Positions 1-7,752 of a stretch of 64,000 bases of DNA are shown here, piece by piece. The position numbers and the translations under genes were made by a program. The DNA is taken from NCBI RefSeq assembly GCF_900102085.1, contig NZ_FMVM01000007.1, forward strand, positions 245,588-309,587. Reading direction: 5' to 3'. The stretch comes from Paenibacillus polysaccharolyticus (GTDB lineage: Bacteria; Bacillota; Bacilli; Paenibacillales; Paenibacillaceae). Within the stretch, counting starts at the first letter, position 1. The number at the start of each line of letters is the position of its first letter. The notes under the pieces are model-generated. The model was not told where the DNA came from and made no database searches. It saw only the letters and a program-made list of their open reading frames with translations.

Positions 1-530
1 CCAAACCTGCTTTTCATCTGCATAATCTGGCCGGGCTGAACCACATCGTTTTCCCTCTTGCACAAGGAGGTGGACTTACCGGACGGGTCATTGAACACTT
101 TGGCAAACTGAATGAACGCATCCAGTTCGGCAAAGGACTGTATGCCCTATTATTCGGTGTGGAGCAAGTGCTCCAGCAAGTGTTGGAGTTCGCACGCACC
201 GTTCCTCACGGCGGCTCAAGGGCGGAATATTGGCCGGGCCTGTTTACCAAGCATCACGAGGGGCCCACTGATCATAATCTGTACACGGAAGTTTTAATGA
301 ATGAGGAATGGCTTCCGGAAGGTCAGCGTCTTTACTCACCTGAGTTGCTCGCTGTCTGGGGGGACACACCTTATGAACCGATTACAAGACATGACTGGCT
401 GGAAACACGAGATTGCCTCGGATACCTCACTGCGCCACGCAGACCTTGGCTGTTTGATATGAGTCATGAGCATCGGTACGGCATGTTAAAAACAGCTCTC
501 GCTCATGATGTGCAAGTTCTTACTCACTAA
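1..530 (+). CDS. DUF2515-like (YppC family) protein, 3' part
   Basis: Open in frame from base 3 at the window edge to a TAA at 528-530, giving the last 175 residues; the true start lies before the window. The visible part is soluble, rich in aromatic residues and has no membrane segment. A stretch reading FPLAQGGGLTGRVIEHF, followed by an HGGSRAEYW-type motif, resembles the C-terminal half of DUF2515 proteins (B. subtilis YppC), whose biochemical role is unknown. The family call is from memory of the motif, so it is tentative. The gene converges on the flippase gene, with a hairpin terminator in the 200-bp gap. Confidence 0.6.
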   Translation, partial: KPAFHLHNLAGLNHIVFPLAQGGGLTGRVIEHFGKLNERIQFGKGLYALLFGVEQVLQQVLEFARTVPHGGSRAEYWPGLFTKHHEGPTDHNLYTEVLMNEEWLPEGQRLYSPELLAVWGDTPYEPITRHDWLETRDCLGYLTAPRRPWLFDMSHEHRYGMLKTALAHDVQVLTH

Positions 531-682
531 TTGGCAGGAGAAAAAGAAAAAACGGTATCCGAATACGGCTTTAACAGGATCGTAACGTCACTAAAGCAGA
601 TCGAGTAGATTCTGCTGTGTAAGACCAAAGTAAGGATAACGTTCACCGTCACGGGAACCAGCCTCTTATGCAATAAAACAAT

Positions 683-723
683 AAAAAAGCACGGTCTGCT
701 ACAAGTGCAGACCGCGCTTTTTT
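683..723. terminator. bidirectional terminator
   Basis: A-rich tract, 15-bp stem (AAAGCACGGTCTGC against GCAGACCGCGCTTT, one mismatch), 7-base loop and T-run. It lies between the converging DUF2515-like gene and the flippase gene and has T-tracts on both strands. Confidence 0.85.
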
Positions 724-732
724 CACCTAAAT

Positions 733-2361
733 TTATCCTCGTTGTCCGGCGCCGCGTTGCAGACGCATAAGGGGACGAAGAATTTTTTGCAGAATCCGCG
801 GATAACTCCCCAGCTCGTCCTTACGCAACACACGAAGAACCACCATCAGTACGAGATATACCACAACGACCAGCACACCCACGACCATACAGGTTAACAG
901 GAAAGATACCCGTGCAGGCAGGAACGCACCAAAGATCTGGTTTCCACTCCAATTGGCCGCAAAACCGACAGCTGCCGCGAGAAGCACCGTAATGATAAAT
1001 CCAATCCAGCGATCCCCCATAATTGAAAAATCAACGATTTTACGTAACACACGCAGATTCAGATATGTGATGACGAGGAAACATAGCGCTGTTGCAATGA
1101 TGATCCCGTAAATGCCGAAGATCGGCGCGAGGATAAGACTCGCAATCAGCTTCACGATAATTCCTGCCGCTACACTAATCATTGTGATTCGTGGTTTTCC
1201 AACCCCGAGCAACATGGAGTTCGTTGTCATCATTGTAATCTGGAAAATAGTGCCGAACGTAAGCAATGCAATAATCGGCGTGCCATCTGGAGTTGTGAAG
1301 AGCAATCCGTTTACCGAATAAGCCGCCGCACACAGGGTAATCACAATCGGCATTCCCGTCAGAATGGAAATACGTAGCGCCAGCGTTACCTGATTTTTCA
1401 GATGTAGCTCATCTTTGCGGGCAAAAGCCGCCGAAATGACAGGCACAAGGGACTGACTGAGCGCTATGGCGAGAATAGGCGGAATACCGGCTATACTCTG
1501 GGCTTTGGCACCCAGAATTGCCAGTACGCCTGTAGCTTCTTCCAGACCGATCCGTCCACTAAGCAGGGGAACGACGAGGGAAGAGTCGATAAAGTTGATT
1601 GCCGGAACAGCAAGTGAAGACAACACAATCGGAATTGAAAGTTTGAAAATATCAGTGTAAATTCCGCGCATCGGCAATTGCTCTGCACGCTCATAATGTA
1701 GCTGTGCCGCACGGTCACTTTTGCGTAGCTTTAATGTAAAGTACAGCATCACCGCAAATGCACCGATACTACCGAACACCCCACCGAAGGATGCCCCGGC
1801 TGCAATCGTCTGATCATCGTAATTCCATTGCAACATCACATAGGCCACAATAATCGCTACACCTACACGCGCAAACTGCTCCACGATCTGCGAGATACCA
1901 CCTGCGGTCATATTGCCGCGTCCCTGGAAATAACCACGCATCATTGCGATCGCCGGGAAGAGTAACAGGGCCGGAGCAAGCGCCCGGATGGCACTCACGG
2001 ATTCCGGCACTTTGGAAATATGGGTGGCATAAAATGGCGCTGCGAACCATAGCAGAACAGACATGACCACACCGGCCACGGCCGCAAAGATCAAGGCTGC
2101 ACGGTATATCTGCTGCGCTTCGCCCGCGCGTCCGAGCGCGTAGCGTTCCGAGACCATTTTACTCAGCGTACTCGGTATGCCCGCCGTTGCGACAGTTAAC
2201 AGCATTAAATACACCGTATTGGAGATCGTGAACGATGCGTTACCAATATCCCCGAGGATATGCTCCAGCGGCACACGTTGTACCAGACCCAGTACCCTTG
2301 CAATCAATGCGGCAGCCGCCAATATGAGCGTACCTTTAATAAATGTTTCCTTCTTAGACAA
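733..2361 (-). CDS. MurJ/SpoVB-family polysaccharide (lipid-linked) flippase
   Basis: Polytopic membrane protein of 542 residues with about 14 hydrophobic segments, the size and pattern of the MVF/MOP-type flippases that include B. subtilis YtgP (MurJ) and SpoVB. The N-terminal pattern of a Lys-rich start, first helix and the segment RVLGLVQRVPLEHILG fits this family. These proteins move undecaprenyl-linked precursors such as lipid II across the membrane. I chose the TTG start at 2361 because AGAAGGGG sits 8 bases upstream; a GTG at 2388 lacks a better site. It is the last gene of a three-gene minus-strand run (HAD phosphatase, DUF456 protein, flippase). Paenibacilli may carry several paralogs, so murJ versus spoVB is not resolved. 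Confidence 0.85.
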   Translation of the reverse strand: MSKKETFIKGTLILAAAALIARVLGLVQRVPLEHILGDIGNASFTISNTVYLMLLTVATAGIPSTLSKMVSERYALGRAGEAQQIYRAALIFAAVAGVVMSVLLWFAAPFYATHISKVPESVSAIRALAPALLLFPAIAMMRGYFQGRGNMTAGGISQIVEQFARVGVAIIVAYVMLQWNYDDQTIAAGASFGGVFGSIGAFAVMLYFTLKLRKSDRAAQLHYERAEQLPMRGIYTDIFKLSIPIVLSSLAVPAINFIDSSLVVPLLSGRIGLEEATGVLAILGAKAQSIAGIPPILAIALSQSLVPVISAAFARKDELHLKNQVTLALRISILTGMPIVITLCAAAYSVNGLLFTTPDGTPIIALLTFGTIFQITMMTTNSMLLGVGKPRITMISVAAGIIVKLIASLILAPIFGIYGIIIATALCFLVITYLNLRVLRKIVDFSIMGDRWIGFIITVLLAAAVGFAANWSGNQIFGAFLPARVSFLLTCMVVGVLVVVVYLVLMVVLRVLRKDELGSYPRILQKILRPLMRLQRGAGQRG

Positions 2362-2425
2362 AACGGATTCCCCTTCTTTCCCCCACACCGGACCTCTCCG
2401 GACCTTAGCTAGCTAACCTGATATT

Positions 2426-2917
2426 CTAGGCGAATCGAACCACCCAGATTATAAATAGAACAATCATCACAAGTTGCAAAATAATTTTCATTACCGTGCT
2501 GGTAAACAGCCCGACGACAGAGCCAAATCCGACTTTGGATGCTTTGGAAGGCGAGGAACCGCCGATCAGCTCTCCGATAAACGCACCGATGAATGGCCCC
2601 AGGACAAGTCCAAAGGCTGGAATCACGAACGGGCCAATAATTACTCCGATGGTACTCAGCGTTGTAGACAGCTTGGAACCGCCAAACTTTTTGACACCCC
2701 AGGCACTAACGACGTAATCGGCCACGAACAGCACCACCACGATCAGAATCTGGATAGTCCAGAACCCGCCCCCAAACGGATCAAAGCTGAAGAACCAGCC
2801 GTAGACCAGAAATGCGAAGAAAATCGCGATTGCACCCGGCAGAATCGGGTACACCGTACCTGCCATACCTACTGCAAACAGCAGTACAATTAAAATCCAG
2901 CCAACGGTTGCGAGCAA
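2426..2917 (-). CDS. DUF456 membrane protein
   Basis: 163 residues, very hydrophobic, with about five membrane segments and the glycine-rich central pattern (VIIGPFVIPAFGLVLGPFIGAFIGELIGG) typical of DUF456 proteins. Function in this family is unknown. The start is TTG at 2917 with GGGGGAG upstream, inside the 3' end of the HAD phosphatase gene; only 3 bases separate the two genes, so they are almost certainly translationally linked. The flippase gene follows 64 bases downstream of the stop. Confidence 0.8.
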   Translation of the reverse strand: MLATVGWILIVLLFAVGMAGTVYPILPGAIAIFFAFLVYGWFFSFDPFGGGFWTIQILIVVVLFVADYVVSAWGVKKFGGSKLSTTLSTIGVIIGPFVIPAFGLVLGPFIGAFIGELIGGSSPSKASKVGFGSVVGLFTSTVMKIILQLVMIVLFIIWVVRFA

Positions 2918-2920
2918 AGG

Positions 2921-3670
2921 TTACTCCCCCTTCAGAATATGTTCACGAATCAGATGTGCGATGCCATCCTCATTGTTGCTTCCGATAACTAAATCTGCCG
3001 CTTGTTTCACTTGCTCCTGTGCATTGCCCATCGCAACACCCAGACCGACAGCTTCAATGACAGCCAGATCGTTCAGACTGTCGCCAACAGCGACCACCTC
3101 GGACATGTCGATGCCCAGCAATTGGCATACTTCGGCTACACCGGTAGCTTTGGATACGTTCTCCGGGTTTACCTCAATGTTTACAGGAGAGGAATTGGTC
3201 ATTTGCAGACCGCCCATGTCCTGCAGTTCCATCATAATCTGATGACGAATCTCATCATCCTCGGTGGTAAATCCAAATTTCAGCCATTCTAATCCTTCGA
3301 TGTTATCCGTCCAGCGATCACGGTTATACAGCTCTTCCACGGAGTATGCCCAGTACCAACTGTTATATTTCTCCCCAATCTCGTGCATCTTGCGAATTAA
3401 CGCCGGGTCCATCAGATGGCGCAGGTGAAGCTCATGTGGAGCTTTCCAGACCTCGCTACCGTTGACCGTAACCATTGGTGTTTCCAGCCCAAGCTGCACC
3501 GCATATGGCATGGCGTGGTATACGGCTCTTCCTGTAGACAAGCACACATGCACCCCGCGACGAATGGCAATCTGAATCCATTTGGCCGTCTCCTGTGTAA
3601 TTTCATGATTATCATTCAGCAACGTGCCGTCCATATCCAGGGCCAGCAGTTTATATTTCAGTTCGCTCAT
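2921..3670 (-). CDS. Cof-type HAD-superfamily phosphatase
   Basis: 249 residues. HAD motif I is visible as LDMDGTL near residues 10-16 (the first Asp is the nucleophile), motif II as STGR near 45, and motif IV as GDSLNDLAV near 197. The large cap domain between motifs II and III is that of the Cof/YidA-type sugar-phosphate or flavin-phosphate phosphatases; the substrate cannot be told from sequence. ATG start with GGAGGAGG 8 bases upstream. It is the first gene of the three-gene run; about 200 bp separate it from the end of the Mn transporter operon. Confidence 0.85.
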   Translation of the reverse strand: MSELKYKLLALDMDGTLLNDNHEITQETAKWIQIAIRRGVHVCLSTGRAVYHAMPYAVQLGLETPMVTVNGSEVWKAPHELHLRHLMDPALIRKMHEIGEKYNSWYWAYSVEELYNRDRWTDNIEGLEWLKFGFTTEDDEIRHQIMMELQDMGGLQMTNSSPVNIEVNPENVSKATGVAEVCQLLGIDMSEVVAVGDSLNDLAVIEAVGLGVAMGNAQEQVKQAADLVIGSNNEDGIAHLIREHILKGE

Positions 3671-3821
3671 GTTGTGAATCCTCCTCCAGTATGTCTCTCT
3701 CCTCTAAAACAACAAGATCGCCCGGTATCCGCGAAATGGCGGACGCCCCGGACGTCACAGCTAACGACATTTTACCACAGATCACGCGTATGCAACAAAG
3801 TAACCTAAAAACCGGAACGCC

Positions 3822-3846
3822 AAAAACCGCCTGCGATGCAGACGGT
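3822..3846 (-). terminator. terminator of the mnt operon
   Basis: On the minus strand: ACCGTCTGC, 3-base loop ATC, GCAGGCGGT, then TTTTT. It lies 24 bases past the mntD stop. Confidence 0.85.
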
Positions 3847-3869
3847 CATCTAAATTTATGAAATCATGT

Positions 3870-4742
3870 TCAACGTGCGGCATATTTACGGCGAACATAA
3901 CGAAGTACAATGCCATGTTTCGGTGACAGAAGTAACGCAAGTACAAACAGAATGCCAGCCACAGCCACCATGCAACCTGCAATAGAAGCATCCATCGCGT
4001 ACGCCATCAGGTAACCGCCGACAGAAGAAGCTGCACCGATCAGTACCGCATAAAGAATCATTTTACCAAGCTGATCCGTGAGCAGATAAGCCGCAGCCGC
4101 AGGTACAATCAGCATACCTACTACAAGAATAGAGCCTACACTTTCAAAAGAGGCAACGGACGTCATGGACACAAGTCCCATGAGCGCATAGTGAAATAAG
4201 ACCACCGGAATGCCGCAAGCCGCAGCCAAAGCCGGGTCAAACGCGCATAATTTGAACTGCTTGTAGAACAGTCCTACAACAACGAGAATAACAAGTAACG
4301 TAATGCCCAGCATCCAGACCGCTCTAGGTCCTACATCCATTCCCCACAGCGTTAACGTATCCCATTGCACATAGGCAATCTCACCGAACAATACACAGTC
4401 CAGATCCAGATCGATATGCTGTGCATTCAGGCTGATCAGGATGACCCCTACAGCAAAGAGTGCTGTAAATACAATACCGATGGATGCATCCGAAGACAGT
4501 CCTCCCGCTTGAAGAGTCTGAATGAAAAACACTGTCAACAACCCAAACACGGTTGCACCCAGCAACATCCACAGGGAGTCTCTGGAGCCGCTCCACAGAA
4601 ACGCAATTGCAATCCCCGGAAGCACGGCGTGACTGATCGCATCTCCGACCAGAGCCATGCGCCGCAGAATCAGGAAGCAACCGAGAATGGCGCAAGCGGA
4701 GGAGACGAGTATTGCGGTGAGAATAATCCAAAATGTGGCCAT
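3870..4742 (-). CDS. mntD: manganese ABC transporter permease MntD
   Basis: 290 residues with about eight hydrophobic segments, an ABC-3 (ZnuB/MntC/TroD) type permease. The N-terminal half contains GDAISHAVLPGIAIAF, the conserved signature of this permease family that contacts the ATPase. It is the last gene of the operon: its ATG abuts the stop codon of the upstream permease, whose end carries the GGGGGAG ribosome site. Two different permeases in one operon is the arrangement of Mn/Fe-type uptake systems (B. subtilis MntABCD), whereas Zn systems usually have one permease. Metal choice is inferred from this and from the MntR-like operator. Confidence 0.88.
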   Translation of the reverse strand: MATFWIILTAILVSSACAILGCFLILRRMALVGDAISHAVLPGIAIAFLWSGSRDSLWMLLGATVFGLLTVFFIQTLQAGGLSSDASIGIVFTALFAVGVILISLNAQHIDLDLDCVLFGEIAYVQWDTLTLWGMDVGPRAVWMLGITLLVILVVVGLFYKQFKLCAFDPALAAACGIPVVLFHYALMGLVSMTSVASFESVGSILVVGMLIVPAAAAYLLTDQLGKMILYAVLIGAASSVGGYLMAYAMDASIAGCMVAVAGILFVLALLLSPKHGIVLRYVRRKYAAR

Positions 4743-5702
4743 CTACATCTCCCCCTGTTTCTGTGTTTGAGGCTGTGCAGCATGCACCTGTAGCGCGGCT
4801 TGCTCTTCACGCATGTAAGTCGACTTCGCCTGGATGCTCCGCAACTTGCGGGCAAGTAACCCTCGCCTTGGTGCGAACAGCGCAGATCCAACAAACAGCA
4901 CCGTAGCCGCAAGTACAGTCACTGGTCCAGTAGGCAGATTAGGGACAAGCGTGCTGAAGAGTGTTCCTACGGCACCGCTTAATGCGCCGAACAATCCAGC
5001 CAGCAACACCATCAGTGCAAGCGAATTGGTCCAGCACCTTGCTGCTGCTGCTGGGGTCACCAGCAGTGCCGCAACCAGCACCACACCTACCGCCTGGATT
5101 CCGGCGACAACAGCTATAACCGTCAGTAGCAGAATGAGTTGCTCCAACACTCCGACGGGCAATCCCATACCTCTTGCAAAACCCGGATCAAAGCTCACGA
5201 GCTTGAATTCCTTGAACCAGACAAGGCATGCGATGAGTAATACAAGACTTACCCCGCCCATCACATACACATCCGTAAGCACCATCGATGCTGCTTGCCC
5301 AAACAGGTACTTGTCAAGCCCGCTCTGGCTTCCACTTGCACTGTGCTGAATACGTGTCAGCATCACAACACCGATACCGAAAAATACCGTCAGTACGATG
5401 CCCATTGCCGCATCCTGCTTAATCCGTGAAAACCGGGTTATCCACGAAATACCGAAAGTGGCTACAATTCCTGCAATCAGTGCGCCAAACAGAAACAATC
5501 CAATCGACTTCGTTTCCGTCAACATAAACGCAATACAGATTCCAGGCAATGCCGCGTGTGCCAATGTATCGCCCATCAGACTTTGACGACGAAGAAAGGT
5601 AAATGAGCCGATAATGCCACTGCTGAATCCGAGGAGCAGACAACCGAGCAAAATCCAGCGTGTGTTCGGGTCTGACAATATAGAAACAACCCAATTCCAC
5701 AT
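4743..5702 (-). CDS. mntC: manganese ABC transporter permease MntC
   Basis: 319 residues, ABC-3 family permease and paralog of the downstream gene. The family signature GDTLAHAALPGICIAF lies near residue 45. About eight or nine hydrophobic segments are followed by a charged cytoplasmic tail of some 40 residues rich in Gln and Ala, which the downstream permease lacks. It starts 2 bases after the ATPase stop codon and its own stop is contiguous with the mntD start, so all four genes form one tightly packed transcript. Confidence 0.88.
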   Translation of the reverse strand: MWNWVVSILSDPNTRWILLGCLLLGFSSGIIGSFTFLRRQSLMGDTLAHAALPGICIAFMLTETKSIGLFLFGALIAGIVATFGISWITRFSRIKQDAAMGIVLTVFFGIGVVMLTRIQHSASGSQSGLDKYLFGQAASMVLTDVYVMGGVSLVLLIACLVWFKEFKLVSFDPGFARGMGLPVGVLEQLILLLTVIAVVAGIQAVGVVLVAALLVTPAAAARCWTNSLALMVLLAGLFGALSGAVGTLFSTLVPNLPTGPVTVLAATVLFVGSALFAPRRGLLARKLRSIQAKSTYMREEQAALQVHAAQPQTQKQGEM

Positions 5703-5704
5703 AA

Positions 5705-6535
5705 CTACACCTGGCCTTTCTCCGCTTGGCTGCCGATCATCGCGATGCGACCTCCGTAGGTTTCCTGTAATAAATCCGGTACAAATACTTCTCTTGTTGG
5801 CCCAGCGGCAACCAAACGTCCGTTGAGCAACAATACATGATCGAAGTATTCCTCTACCGTTGCCAGGTCATGGTGAACAACTAGAACGGTTTTGCCCTGC
5901 TTTTTTAATTGCTCTAGCAGGGAGATGATCGCTTTCTCTGTCGTTGCGTCCACTCCTGCAAAAGGTTCATCCATGAAATACAAGTCTGCATCCTGTACCA
6001 GTGCTCTGGCCAGGAATACGCGCTGTTGCTGTCCGCCGGACAACTGGCTGATCTGCCGATACATGTAATCCCCCATACCAACTTGCTCCAGGCAATGAGC
6101 CGCAAGATCCTTTTCCTTTTTTCCCGGGCGGCGGAACCAGCCCAGATGTCCATATCTTCCCATCATGACAACATCTAATGCATGTGTCGGAAAGTCCCAA
6201 TCTACGGACTCCCTCTGTGGCACATAACCGATACGCCGCCTGGTTTCACGATAAGATCGTCCAAAGATCTCAATGTCACCGTGCATTTTCGGAACAAGCC
6301 CCAGAACCGCTTTGATCAACGTTGACTTGCCTGCACCGTTCGGTCCAAGAATGCCGATGAGTTGCCCTTCAGGTATATCAAAGGAAACATTGCTAAGCAC
6401 CGGCTTTTTGTGATAAGCCACGGCCAGGTTCCTTACACAAAGAGGCGAAGAGACCGTTGCCTTTTCATGTCCGAGTTGATCGTTTTCTATAGTTTCTAAT
6501 GCTTGTTTGGTTGTATTGGTATTTTTCATCATCAT
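5705..6535 (-). CDS. mntB: manganese ABC transporter ATP-binding protein MntB
   Basis: 276 residues. Walker A is GPNGAGKST near residue 74, the signature motif LSGGQQQR near 168, and Walker B LYFMDEPFAGVD near 187, with the switch His in VVHHDLA. It energises the two permeases encoded just downstream. There are three candidate ATG codons in a row; AGAGGAG lies directly upstream of the first. An N-terminal extension of about 30 residues before the usual ABC start (PLCVRNLAVAY) is slightly longer than in typical family members. Confidence 0.9.
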   Translation of the reverse strand: MMMKNTNTTKQALETIENDQLGHEKATVSSPLCVRNLAVAYHKKPVLSNVSFDIPEGQLIGILGPNGAGKSTLIKAVLGLVPKMHGDIEIFGRSYRETRRRIGYVPQRESVDWDFPTHALDVVMMGRYGHLGWFRRPGKKEKDLAAHCLEQVGMGDYMYRQISQLSGGQQQRVFLARALVQDADLYFMDEPFAGVDATTEKAIISLLEQLKKQGKTVLVVHHDLATVEEYFDHVLLLNGRLVAAGPTREVFVPDLLQETYGGRIAMIGSQAEKGQV

Positions 6536-6560
6536 AGCTCTCCTCTCTTCAGATGTTATA

Positions 6561-7505
6561 TTATTTCAAAGCCGCCGCGATCGTTTCGACATTGTGCCGC
6601 ACCATTCCGATATAGGTGCCCTCTACAGTTCCCTCAGCCCCCATAGCGTCAGAGAACAGTTCGCCACCAATTTTTACGGTATGGCCCTTTTCAGCTGCCC
6701 CAGCAATAATCGCTTCCATCGCTTTAGCAGGTACACTCGATTCGATAAATACGGCTTTGATTTGATTTTCCACGAGAAAATCTCTTAGTTCACTTACATC
6801 TTTGGCGCCATATTCTGCTGCCGTGCTGATGCCTTGGAGACCCATCACTTTAATGCCATAGGCTTGACCAAAGTAACCAAATGCATCATGTGCTGTTACC
6901 AGCACTCGGCTTTCCTCAGGGATCTGCCCGATTTTCTCCCGCACTTCCGTATCCAACGCTTGTAGCTTCTCCAGATATGTTGCTGCCTGCGTCTTATACT
7001 GTTCCGCATGATCCGGATCTGCTTCCACCAGCGTGTCACGCACAGCTTCGGTTGCACGCATCCAGTGCTTGACGTTAAACCATACATGCGGATCATACTC
7101 TGTCCCACCTGTCGCTTGACCGGAATGCAACTCCTCTACCGGAATATTTTCGGCAACTGCGGTAACTTGTTTGCTTTTGGACATTTTCTCCAGAATACTG
7201 GTCATTTTCCCTTCCAGATGCAGGCCGTTATAGAAAATCACCTTGGCTTGCTCCAGTTTGCGAATATCCCCTTGGGATGCCTTATACAGATGTGGGTCTA
7301 CTCCCGGTCCCATCAATCCGGTAACCTCAACATATGCTCCGCCCACCTCTCGTGCTACATCCGCAATCATGCCTGTGGTTGCCGTAACTTGCACTTTGCC
7401 GGTACCGTCTACTCCCGAAGTACTCGAACAAGCTGTAAGTACTATGACCAGAACAACACCTATCAGCGTAATGACTCCACGTTGGATACTCCTCATCTTC
7501 ACCAT
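6561..7505 (-). CDS. mntA: manganese-binding lipoprotein MntA
   Basis: About 314 residues. A hydrophobic N-terminus ends in the lipobox LTAC, giving a lipid-anchored extracellular binding protein of the ZnuA/MntA/TroA (A-1) family. The expected metal ligands are visible: His in VDPHLYKAS, His in YDPHVWF, a Glu in VFIESSVP and an acidic residue near FSDAM in the C-terminal lobe. There is no His-rich loop of the kind seen in Zn-specific ZnuA, which supports Mn. The start is chosen at ATG 7505; AAAGGGGACGG lies upstream and a TTG at 7511 is an alternative. First gene of mntABCD. Confidence 0.88.
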   Translation of the reverse strand: MVKMRSIQRGVITLIGVVLVIVLTACSSTSGVDGTGKVQVTATTGMIADVAREVGGAYVEVTGLMGPGVDPHLYKASQGDIRKLEQAKVIFYNGLHLEGKMTSILEKMSKSKQVTAVAENIPVEELHSGQATGGTEYDPHVWFNVKHWMRATEAVRDTLVEADPDHAEQYKTQAATYLEKLQALDTEVREKIGQIPEESRVLVTAHDAFGYFGQAYGIKVMGLQGISTAAEYGAKDVSELRDFLVENQIKAVFIESSVPAKAMEAIIAGAAEKGHTVKIGGELFSDAMGAEGTVEGTYIGMVRHNVETIAAALK

Positions 7506-7599
7506 TAACAAATTAACCGTCCCCTTTCCCTGTCCTAAAATATTTGTCCGCAACTAATTAAGTTGTACAAGGTACCAACTTTTAAACTCGTCTAATAAT

Positions 7600-7616
7600 G
7601 TTTCCCTTGTGCAAAT
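7600..7616 (-). promoter_or_regulatory. candidate MntR operator
   Basis: Minus strand reads ATTTGCACAAGGGAAAC. This resembles the imperfect dyad TTTGC-n-GGAAA recognised by MntR of Bacillus (from memory), and it sits about 100 bases upstream of mntA. A separate inverted repeat (AAGTTG, 10 bases, CAACTT) lies at 7560-7581. I could not place a convincing -10/-35 pair. Confidence 0.5.
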
Positions 7617-7628
7617 TTTAGCCGATGG

Positions 7629-7662
7629 AAAAATAAAAGGCAAGGGGTATTTTCCCTTGCCT
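7629..7662 (-). terminator. terminator after first PBP gene
   Basis: Minus strand: AGGCAAGGG, loop, CCCTTGCCT, then TTTTATTTTT. It lies 90 bases past the PBP stop and just upstream of the mnt control region. Confidence 0.85.
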
Positions 7663-7752
7663 GTCCTATTACTTATGAGTTCAATCTAAAGCCGTTTATT
7701 CAATACTTTTATGAGCAGGCCATTGTTTCCTATTATTTTATGCCTTTAATCA

